In this document: positions 56,938 to 64,000 of the stretch, piece after piece
Layout of the letters: each line of letters starts with the position of its first letter
How positions within the stretch are numbered: position 1 is the first letter of the stretch
From: Manduca sexta
Lineage: Eukaryota; Arthropoda; Insecta; Lepidoptera; Sphingidae
Reading direction: 5' to 3'
Assembly: GCF_014839805.1 (NCBI RefSeq)
Contig: NC_051117.1
Span: forward strand, 930,001 to 994,000
Length of the DNA stretch: 64,000 bases
Position numbers and translations under genes: made by a program
Notes under the pieces: generated by a model
Database searches by the model: none
Seen by the model: only the letters and a program-made list of their open reading frames with translations
Told to the model about the DNA's origin: nothing

Positions 56938-58430
56938 TTTGCGCCCCGCGGGATATAATTTATGTGTGTAATGCTCTGGACGTCTCAGTAATCAAAGTTG
57001 CGTTAATTATGAGTTGTGTATTCGGCTGCCAAGTTTGGATTCCCGCCCTCTGAATTCGCCGCCCGGGACATGGGTCCCGGCTTGCCCCCCCATAGATCCG
57101 GGGCTGTCACTAAGGGGAATTTACGTTGAATATTTCCTTTATTTGTTATCTTTTTAATCACTAATATGGTATCAGTAAGTTTTCACCGCAGCCCGATATA
57201 GTCCACCGATAGAGCTCCATCGTTATCTGCAATAAATAAATACCTATGTATGTAACCATTATGTAGTACATCGATATAATATATACTACGTACTAGATTT
57301 GGCGTTCCGAACATTCACTGTTTTCAACTGATTTGAACTGATATCCATTCAAACTGACTTTAGTATGGTCAATACTGGCAGCTTGTGGTTGTGTAAGGAG
57401 TGGTGCTCATGATATAAGAACTCGAGTCTACGTGTAAACATGGATTTGAATAAAAAATATTAGTCAAATATGTAAAATTATTTGTTGTTCAAGTGAATAA
57501 ATAGGTTATCACAGTGACTTTTGGTTGACATTTTAGGTCAGATTTTGAACAAATAGTTTATATGGACGTTCGAGTCTATAGAATATACGTCAATGGTTAT
57601 GTAGTAGTGACAATATACTGCGTAGTTAGGAATAGAAACAACGGTCAAGAGAAGACACTGGGTTAAATGCAAGGAACACACCTCAGACTTTTCTGTTACG
57701 TATAAGGTTGCACTATGTTTAATCACGCGGTTTTAGATGCGTCAGTTTCTAACAGAGGTGATCTTAGAGGGAGCCGACCGGGTAACCGCCCGGGTTCTCG
57801 CCTGGTCCCTTGGAGAACCTTTTTTACGATCTTTTCAACGTAATGTTAGAACATGGATTTCTTTTTGCTTCGTCCGGAGACTCGCGTCGAATAAGGCCGC
57901 AAATGCTTTTTCATACAAAGCTATAAATATAAGCGAACGCCGAGGAGTTTTACCGCGACCGATTCAAAAACCGCAACTAGTTACAAAGTGGCTTGCGGAA
58001 TAAACCTGTGTATAGTTTGTAATGTCTACTTAGTAGACGCGCTTGCGTATGCAGGTTACAACTTGCCTTTTTTGCATAAAAAACGCATATTGTGTTTCTG
58101 TCCCATCTCGTCACGCGTTATCGAGTCCTTGCAAGTATATTTTTGATTGATTAGAAGTCCAAAAAAGAGGACGGTTTTTAACCGTAGTGCGGCCTCTTTA
58201 AGCGGTTTTGCTGTTGCGAAAAACAACCGCTAACGGCAGGAAACCGTAGTGGCCTTAGTCAATTAATCGCTCGACGAGAGGAAGACATCATTAGGAAACA
58301 TGTATATCCAAGAATTCTGCTGAATTTTGAAAGTGGAATGTAAATTCTGCCAACTATTCGATGAATCAATTTAAAAACATTAAAAATAAGAGTTGTCAAC
58401 TTTCAATGGTATTTTATCATTTAGTATTAA
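56481..58430. other. Unassigned DNA
   Basis: Holds a TCA microsatellite (56907-56937) and unrecognised open frames, the largest at 57737-58003, which is 88 codons with no domain. A block with alternating 'aaccgtagtg' strings lies at 58175-58250. Nothing here supports a gene. Confidence 0.35.
56907..56937 (+). repeat. (TCA)n microsatellite
   Basis: Ten uninterrupted TCA units. On the - strand this is (TGA)n, the tail type seen behind RTE-like LINEs at 51990 and 62850, but no LINE coding remnant is visible beside it. Confidence 0.85.
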
Positions 58431-58757
58431 TTAGCGACGATAGCATAGTTGGGTGTGGAACGGACTGCCAAGACGAATGTCCGCAGGTTCAAATCCCAAG
58501 GGCACACATCTCAGACATTTCTAAAAAATCATGTGTGTATTCTTTGTGAATTTATCGTTCGCTTTAACGGTGAAGGAAAACATCGAGAGGAAACCTGCTG
58601 CACATCTGAGAAGTTCTCTATAGGAATTTCGAAGGTGTGTGCAGTCTACCAATCCGCACTAGGCTAGCGTGGTGAACTAAGGCCTAATCCCTCTCAGTAG
58701 TAGAGGAGGCCCGTGCTCAGCAGTGGGCAAGTATATAATACAGGGCTGTTATTATTA
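58431..58757 (+). repeat. SINE family B, full length
   Basis: Head CGACGATAGCATAGTTGGG, B box GCAGGTTCAAATCCC, the whole body, and 3' end 'agtgggcaagtatataatacagggctgttattatta'. The best match to a consensus among the copies here. The ORFs at 58361 and 58449 lie in it. Confidence 0.8.
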
Positions 58758-59254
58758 ATGGTATTTTATGCTCTTATTTTGTGTTCCTAAGGACCCTTTT
58801 GTGTCTAGATAGACTGGTTAATAATGCCTAAGTCATTAATGAAGGATAAGCCATAATGAAGGACCATTATAATAACTGCAAAATGTAAAAATATTAAAAT
58901 ATATTCACAGAGTAATTGCAAGTGATTCTACGTCATTCCCGTCTCAAAAATCACTATTCCTTAACAGGCACGTATTAAAAATTATTCCCAATTTAAGGAT
59001 GTTTATTTCGTGATGTAGTTACGTCAGAAAATCACTGTACTGACGTAAACTAATTCTGCATTCACGACTGGAATACATAATGGAGCATTTGTTTGAAATA
59101 AAGCTGTTTTGTATTTGATGTATATTTTAATATAGTCTTCTGTAGTTGAACTGTCTCTGGCAGTAACTTAACTATTGTGGGATTCCCAGTATATTTTTGT
59201 AATACGTATGATTGAAACCATGGGCGTGATTCGTCACTTTCTGACATATAATCA
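58758..59254. other. AT-rich DNA
   Basis: No gene or recognised repeat. Confidence 0.35.
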
Positions 59255-59294
59255 CCTAGCCATTATGATATATGTAAGTATAATAATGGCTAGG
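59255..59294. repeat. Short perfect hairpin
   Basis: CCTAGCCATTAT and ATAATGGCTAGG form a perfect 12 bp stem with a 16 bp loop. It sits immediately upstream of the family C copy. Confidence 0.7.
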
Positions 59295-59304
59295 ATTTTT
59301 TTTA

Positions 59305-59400
59305 TTGCTTTAAATGACGAGACGAGCTTGCTGTTCACCTGATGTTAAATGATATGACCGCTCATAAACATTAGAAACACCAAAAGATGTGAGTAAATGT
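59305..59400 (+). repeat. Interspersed repeat, family C fragment
   Basis: 'tttaaatgacgagacgagcttgctgttcacctgatgttaaatgatatgaccgctcataaacattagaaacacc'. Confidence 0.6.
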
Positions 59401-59954
59401 CAGTATATCTTGAGCAGAAACATCCAATACCACTCCTACCCCCGGGATTCGAACCCAAGTCAACGCGATAGTCACACCGCGCACATTACAACTGAATCAT
59501 TGAGACAATCAATTGTATTTTTAACCGTTATTATTATTTACGTTATAAATAAATCGATATCTAAGCATACCTCAATAAAGAGATTATCTAAACTTTACAA
59601 TATTTTACTATAGATAGTAATGTACATAAACAGACAAGTTACTAATGATGAAATCGTTTGTTATCCAATACGTGTAAATATAGATAAGCGGTATTTTCGA
59701 GTGTTTCAATTGAAGTTGCCATTGCTTGCAAAATGATTAATGTTTGTAGAAGATAATAGCTTCTGCTTTACCCGGGTAGAAGTTATTCCCCGAATTAATT
59801 CATATTCACATTCAATTCTTAATATCTCTCATTGACATGCCAATTAGACGATCGACCGATCATTTTGTTACGTTTGCCTTAATAAATTGTATTGGAAATA
59901 AAACAAATAAAATGTTTTCTTATATTAACGTGAATGTTAGACGTTGAAATAAAA
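59401..59954. other. AT-rich DNA
   Basis: A tRNA-like string 'cccgggattcgaaccc' (59440-59455) on the - strand lies near the repeat but has no matching arms. Nothing else recognised. Confidence 0.35.
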
Positions 59955-60140
59955 GTATTTACGGATTTTTTCGAAGACTGCAGTCTTTATGGTCACGGGG
60001 CGGTCAGAGGTATTGGTTATTCGCAAACGAAAGTAACAATATCTACATTATACAATGAAGGCTGAAAATTCTTCGAAACGGCGGGAGAAAATAATAATAT
60101 AAAAAACCGCGATAAAACCTGTAAATAGTTTTATTTCAAA
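59955..60140. repeat. Family K repeat in palindromic arrangement
   Basis: The left side reads 'ttcgaagactgcagtctttatggtcacgggg'. The right side, in the opposite direction, reads 'aatgaaggctgaaaattcttcgaaacggcgggagaaaata..aaaaccgcgataaaacctg'. The two halves are inverted relative to each other. Confidence 0.55.
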
Positions 60141-60401
60141 ATAAAAAAAAAACTGTTAAAGAAATTTACGCTACACACCGTTAATTTATTCATTCATTCG
60201 ATCTTATTTTGTTAAGTAAGCTCGGGGGGCTATTCCGTCTACGAGGGAATCCGTCTTTTTACAATTACATACATAGGGGAAAGTTGGGGGAAACCGGACA
60301 GGGGGTAAAAGTGGATAGTGGCTATTTTCATAGTAGGCATATTACTGTCGCGTTCGAACCTTCGACCGACACTCATAAACGCTCGCTTAGTGTGGTTACA
60401 A

Positions 60402-61025
60402 ATGGTGGCCAGGAAAGACTCTCATCGCGCCCGTTTATACGACAAAAACGATAATACAGGTAAGTGATCTATTATTTTCTAATGTTTGACGTACTCTTAT
60501 TGGTTTTGGTTATAAGTAACTACAATGTTGTATTTTTTTTTTACAATATCATGGATAATTAGTGCATTAAAACTACAATAGGTGTTGTTCTGAGTTAAAA
60601 AAAAAGTGCTGGTAAATATTATTTCAAATATGGTACTTGTGGGGTGAAGTCGGACGGGGTTGTATCGGATATCCGGTTTCACCCTAGTGACCGAAGTTTC
60701 GATTTATGTTTTGAGTACTTATTTAGTTTAATTATATATTTTGTGTTTTGTACCTAATTATTAACCTTTTTCTCATTTTTTTACAGTTCCTAAATATATC
60801 ACGGACATACGTCAAAAATCAAATAGGCTACAGTGGTCGGCGTCAGACATGCTTTTGGCAATTAATTCCTTTATAGAAGGCAGAATAGGATATCTTTTGG
60901 CAGCGCATAACTATTATGTACCTAAGACGTCATTACAAGACCGCATTAAAAAAATCAAATCTAAAAAATTTTATGACGAAGTATTCCGAAAGTGCCCTTC
61001 TAGTAAAAAAATGTGTATTTTCTGA
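60402..61025 (+). CDS. Psq-type HTH protein of the pogo-like transposon (two exons)
   Basis: Exon 1 (60402-60459) starts MVARKDSHRARLYDKNDNT and ends at donor ACAG|GTAAGT. Exon 2 (60787-61025) follows acceptor TTTTTTTACAG, keeps the frame (G|TT = Val) and reads VPKYITDIRQKSNRLQWSAS, then DMLLAINSFIEGRIGYLL, AAHNYYVPKTSLQDRIKKIK and a stop at 61023; 98 residues in all. The W-x-x-x-D-M-L-x-A-I...A-A-x-x-Y-x-V-P-x-x-S-L-x-D-R pattern is the DNA-binding HTH at the N terminus of pogo/Tigger-like transposases. It could act only as a DNA-binding fragment; activity is not implied. Confidence 0.65.
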
Positions 61026-61215
61026 TGTCAAAAGTATTAGCTACAAGTTAGTAAAATAAAGGCAAAGAAGAAGAAAAAAAGAAAAGTCAAAGACTAGGGT
61101 TATTGGTAAAAAAATCAAATAAAAGAAAATAGTCCAGAGGATTCAAAAATTTTAATTTGTTGGGGAAAATACAGCCAAACCACGTCCACTGATGTATGGT
61201 ACGTGACACGGCATG

Positions 61216-61305
61216 CTTGAAGTAGAGTGTGGAGTGCCTCATGAAGGTTGTATTGGATGTTCTGCACCAGAGATATTATTTTTTATATGCAAATATTGTA
61301 AATAA
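61216..61305 (+). pseudogene. Remnant of transposase C-terminal zinc finger
   Basis: Frame 61216-61305 reads LEVECGVPHEGCIGCSAPEI then FFICKYCK and stop. Cys..His-Glu-x-Cys..Phe-Ile-Cys-x-x-Cys-Lys resembles the PHD-like end of insect pogo/jerky-like transposases. It is out of frame with the N-terminal part and follows several stops, which shows that the middle of the gene was lost and the rest decayed. Confidence 0.55.
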
Positions 61306-61582
61306 TTAATATATTTTGCTATTTTGTAGTATACATATTCACCTCGTTGATAAAATATGCGTATCCGGTTTTACCCATAGGTATGGGGTGAATCCGGAAA
61401 TATATTTTTGTTAAAACCAGTTCTAGTTCCTATAATTATAATTGATCGCTGATATTCGTGCGCCAAAGGTATGTCTTATGTATGTTCTACGATAAGTGAT
61501 GTTAACTTTTTTAATATATAATGTTTTAACTAAAATTTTTTTGTTCTTTTCTTAACTATCCGGTGTCGCCCCACTTTCCCCT

Positions 61583-61705
61583 ACATAGTATCACGCCTTT
61601 CTCCCATAGGGGTAAGCAGAGACTATAGATTGCCACTTTTCACGATCCTGGCATACTTCTCGCGCTTCCTCAACCTTCATTAATCAATTACGGGCGATCT
61701 TATCA
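61583..61705 (-). pseudogene. LINE ORF C-terminal remnant
   Basis: On the - strand the frame reads VEEAREVCQDREKWQSIVSA then YPYGRKA and stop, followed by 'tactatgta', then (across the transposon) 'tatgtatgtaattg'. The pattern is a common lepidopteran non-LTR ORF2 end with a TATG-type tail. The clade is uncertain. The pogo-like element sits in this tail. Confidence 0.6.
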
Positions 61706-61707
61706 AG

Positions 61708-61788
61708 GCATAGCTTTGATAGCCATATAGGTAAAATAGTAAAGAGAAAACCCTTTTTGCCTATACAATTTTCAAAGCTATCCTTCGA
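61708..61788. repeat. Imperfect hairpin
   Basis: ATAGCTTTGATAGCCATATAGG pairs with CCTATACAATTTTCAAAGCTAT around a 28 bp loop. It lies in the right half of the outer inverted-repeat element. Confidence 0.6.
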
Positions 61789-61849
61789 TTGGAACACCCG
61801 TAGTTGAGAAAAGACGGATTTACAACGTAGACGGTATTATACCCCCTGA

Positions 61850-62270
61850 ATTTACTGTTTATTATTACAATATTATTTTGATTTCAGACTATATGGAGCA
61901 TACAATACTGCGCATTAAATATAACATTTCTTAATGCTATTGCTATACTACTAGAACAATAATGGAATTAGGTTTCCGAAATTTTCACTTCCTAAAGTGA
62001 CAATATATGTACGAATTAGACGTTTATAGGCTAAGGCCGTCACGTTATCAAATAATTTGAAATATCGACCTAATTATTTACTTGTTAGTATTATTGTACA
62101 CGCATTAACTTTTAGATGTTATCTTTCTAAATCGGTTGGTAAGTCGTTCGATTCCCATTTAGGACAATCTGTTCTGAGAAATGTAAGATGTAAATGCAAT
62201 TAATAAAAATGATTAACTGTTAAGGCGATATGTGTTATATTATTGTAAAATTTTATAGTCGCAATATTCA
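61850..62270. other. AT-rich DNA
   Basis: No gene or repeat recognised. Confidence 0.35.
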
Positions 62271-62274
62271 TTAA

Positions 62275-62482
62275 CCCCCTTATTTATAGACATTTTTTAA
62301 CTAAGGACGGAGCACTGCTGTGATAACAAATCTGTTTCTCAGTGCAGACGGCATGGCAGCCTTCGCAGTGCGTAGACATAGGGCCGTCGTGATTGGCTAA
62401 TATTGATATACAACTTGAATCTAATTGGCTGTCAAATAAACAAAGCTCCGTCCTTCGGTAAAAAAGTCTATGAAGAAGGGGG
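62275..62482. mobile_element. MITE with 40 bp terminal inverted repeats, CCCCCTTATT type
   Basis: CCCCCTTATTTATAGACATTTTTTAACTAAGGACGGAGC at the left is matched in reverse by GCTCCGTCCTTCGGTAAAAAAGTCTATGAAGAAGGGGG at the right with few differences. 208 bp, non-coding. TTAA precedes the left end and TAAA follows the right, so a mutated TTAA target duplication is possible. The ORF at 62284-62493 lies in it and is not a gene. Confidence 0.75.
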
Positions 62483-62504
62483 TAAATATACAACGTTATT
62501 AGTT

Positions 62505-62860
62505 ACCGGCAGGGCCCATGGCTCCCAGAACTAACGGCCGATGGGGCAAGAAGGTTCTGGAGTGGAGGCCACTAACTGGCAAGAGCAGCGTCGGACGTCC
62601 ACACACGAGGTGGACTGGTTTATTTATTTGTTTATGACAAGTTCTCCAAAAAAGATAACACATAAATCAATTACCGCTTAACATAAAAATAAAATATGGT
62701 ATAAAACAATGTGCATCTTACATCTAAGGAGACACAGCATGCATTAAGATGACCTCATAAAAGTCGCAGGACTCCCTGGAGCGGGCCGTTTCCAATAGGA
62801 CGATTTGGAAATCTTTGAGAGAGGTCCATGTTCAGCAGTGGACATCCTGCGGCTGATGAA
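62505..62860 (+). pseudogene. RTE-like LINE C-terminal remnant with an insertion
   Basis: Reads RWGKKVLEWRPLTGKSSVGR then PHTRWTG (to 62617), an interruption of about 130 bp, then DDLIKVAG (62748 on) and, in another frame, LERAVSNRTIWKSLREVHVQ to QWTSCG and stop. It ends in (GATGAA)-type repeats. This is the typical end of RTE-like (endonuclease-reverse transcriptase) LINEs of Lepidoptera; the catalytic parts are missing. Confidence 0.75.
62618..62747. mobile_element. About 130 bp insertion inside the LINE remnant
   Basis: AT-rich sequence starting 'tttatttatttgtttatgacaagttctcc' separates the two halves of the RTE-like frame. No clear target duplication is seen and its type is unknown. Confidence 0.5.
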
Positions 62861-62879
62861 GATGATGAATTATTGAAAT

Positions 62880-63000
62880 AAATCAATTTTTCGGATTTTA
62901 TTGCGGTTTCTTATAATAATTTACTCTCGACGTTTCTAAGACTGCAGCCTTTATAGTCAGGGGACTGATAGAGGAGGCGGCCGTCCGAAAAACCAACGCT
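62880..63000 (+). repeat. Interspersed repeat, family K
   Basis: 'tcggattttattgcggtttcttataataatttactctcgacgtttctaagactgcagcctttatagtca'. Confidence 0.6.
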
Positions 63001-63184
63001 ACTATATTATCTACCTACATTTTACAATTATAATTTTATTACATTCAATTTATAATTGTAATCTTTTTTTAAATTACCATACCTCAAATCGAACCATAGT
63101 TTTAAATGTGTAAAATTCGCGTAAACATAGGAAATTATAACATTATTAGTTGTTATTACTCATTAATACTATTTAAATGAATTT

Positions 63185-63300
63185 TTGTAATGTTTTAATG
63201 TTGTCTTGCAGCCTACTAAATACGAAGTAGGGTCGGCACCACATTCGTTTTCATACTTCGATAGATACCAAAAAAGGACCTACACATCACTATTATCAAT
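63185..63300 (+). repeat. Possible interspersed repeat
   Basis: 'cctactaaatacgaagtagggtcggcaccacattcgttttcatacttcgatagat' looks like a lepidopteran dispersed repeat I recall, but there is no second copy in this window. An acceptor-like CTTGCAG precedes it. Confidence 0.3.
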
Positions 63301-63509
63301 ATTAATAATGTACTGTGACTTTATTGATAATAAAAAAACATCCTTAAATCCAGAGCCTAAGGCCCTGTTTCGCAATTCCTGAATGCTCGTCACATAAATG
63401 TATAAGCCGACCAAATACAAAAGTCATACTCTAATCTATGCATCTAAATAAATTGCAATAAAATTGGTATTTGAATTTTTTATATAAATTAAAATTAGTA
63501 TAAAGAAAA

Positions 63510-63805
63510 TTCATGATTCCTGAGAGGGTTGTGCAGTCATATGTAAATTTAAATTAATTTATTCCTTATTTTACGAGCATATAAATGAACTGCTCGAATC
63601 AACAATAAAAAAACAATTGTATTTTTTTTCTCCTGTTCTTATCATGTACGTAGTCTTTACCTTAATCTGATTTTGAAAAGAGCAACACCAGAGTTTCTTG
63701 CCCGTTCTTCTCTGGTGATAACTGCTTTCCGAACTGGTGGTAAGGTTAATATTGACGGAATCTAAATAATGTATAACATTTTATGGATTCAAATAAATCA
63801 TTTAA
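63510..63805 (+). repeat. Repeat H (LINE 3' end), copy 2
   Basis: Colinear with 28425-28735 from 'tcatgattcctgagagg' to 'attcaaataaatcatttaatt', differing at scattered positions. Confidence 0.7.
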
Positions 63806-63937
63806 TTATATTTAGTACTATATAAATTAGCTATTTAATGCGATAATTGTCAAATAAAATTTACTTGAAACCACTGAAACAGGCCCCAAATCTGTAATAA
63901 AATATACGAAGATTTAAACTGTCGTACGTCGCAAACG

Positions 63938-63951
63938 GTGCGCCTGCGCAC
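63938..63951. promoter_or_regulatory. NRF1/Ewg-like palindromic motif
   Basis: GTGCGCCTGCGCAC is close to the NRF1 site (YGCGCAYGCGCR), bound in insects by the Ewg family. It lies in a CpG-containing patch at the window's right end and may mark a promoter of a gene outside the window. Confidence 0.3.
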
Positions 63952-64000
63952 ACGTCCCTGATTTCCAAGATAATTGCTACATAGTGTAAGTGGTTATATT

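Larger units (their letters stand above)
60276..61581 (+). mobile_element. Pogo-like DNA transposon, internally deleted, nested
   Basis: GGGGAAAGTTGGGGGAAACCGGA at the left end and CCGGTGTCGCCCCACTTTCCCC at the right are terminal inverted repeats, flanked on both sides by TA (60274-60275 and 61582-61583), as expected for Tc1/mariner/pogo target sites. It holds an N-terminal Psq-type helix-turn-helix coding part and a C-terminal zinc-finger remnant; the DDE catalytic core is missing. TIR-like strings (GGATATCCGGTTTCACCC, TATCCGGTTTTACCC, GGGTGAATCCGG) also occur inside. Size 1306 bp. Confidence 0.8.
60224..61846. mobile_element. Outer inverted-repeat element split by the pogo-like insertion
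   Basis: GGGGGGCTATTCCGTCTACG (60224-60243) with AATCCGTCTTTT mirrors, in reverse, AAAAGACGGATTTACAACGTAGACGGTATTATACCCCC (61809-61846). Without the 1306 bp insertion the element would be about 315 bp. It includes a LINE C-terminal remnant and a hairpin (61708-61788). Confidence 0.55.

Noticed and set aside
57737..58003. 88-codon + strand ORF
   Set aside because: No domain or codon-use evidence, and no conserved motif; could not be supported as a gene.
59440..59455. tRNA 3' half (CCCGGGATTCGAACCC) on the - strand
   Set aside because: No anticodon or acceptor arm fits around it, and it adjoins a repeat fragment.
62284..62493. 69-codon - strand ORF
   Set aside because: It is contained in a MITE with long terminal inverted repeats and is open only by chance.
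1..64000. CRISPR arrays, operons, integrated viral genes or a defence cluster
   Set aside because: No regularly spaced repeats, no polycistronic gene layout and no viral structural or replication proteins were seen; the exon-intron genes and retroelements mark a eukaryotic genome.

Overview
The window looks like nuclear DNA from an insect, most likely a moth or butterfly (Lepidoptera). It is AT-rich, genes are split by short exons with GT/AG introns, and the intergenic DNA is crowded with short interspersed repeats: tRNA-derived SINEs, LINE 3' ends of RTE-like and jockey/CR1-like type, and palindromic MITEs. The order is an inference from repeat style and protein character; no species is claimed.

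Two genes are well supported. On the + strand, five exons between 9755 and 23503 join in frame into the C-terminal 997 residues of a proline-rich, seven-helix membrane protein resembling the vertebrate PRRT3/PRRT4 family. Its 5' exons are not recognised here, and its 3'UTR probably runs into the AT-rich DNA after 23503. On the - strand, eight exons between 34660 and 30329 join in frame into a complete 558-residue GCNA-type protein: SprT-like metalloprotease, zinc ribbon, HMG-like tail, and two SUMO-interacting motifs near the N terminus. A tRNA-Leu(AAG) gene lies at 39905-39986 on the - strand.

Beyond these are smaller coding signals. A two-exon, 67-codon THAP zinc-finger ORF lies on the - strand at 42836-43405. 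A two-exon, 98-codon Psq-type helix-turn-helix ORF lies inside a TIR-bounded pogo-like DNA transposon (60276-61581), which also keeps a remnant of its C-terminal zinc finger and is itself inserted in a LINE tail. Several isolated GC-rich blocks with splice signals (28116-28391, 45489-45594, 48101-48183, 48640-48920) may be exons of unrecognised genes.

Layout: 1-9754 is repeat-bearing DNA upstream of the first recognised PRRT-like exon; 9755-26300 is the PRRT-like gene with a 9.2 kb intron; 26350-28900 is MITE, LINE and repeat material plus one candidate ORF; 30329-34800 is the GCNA gene and its promoter; 35000-64000 is mostly repeat-rich DNA with the tRNA, the THAP ORF, several palindromic elements (best: a 338 bp TTAA-flanked foldback at 55736-56073) and the nested pogo-like transposon.

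The window holds no operon-like or defence-like cluster. The most interesting content is the transposon biology (nested pogo-like element, palindromic MITE families) and the THAP and GCNA genes.
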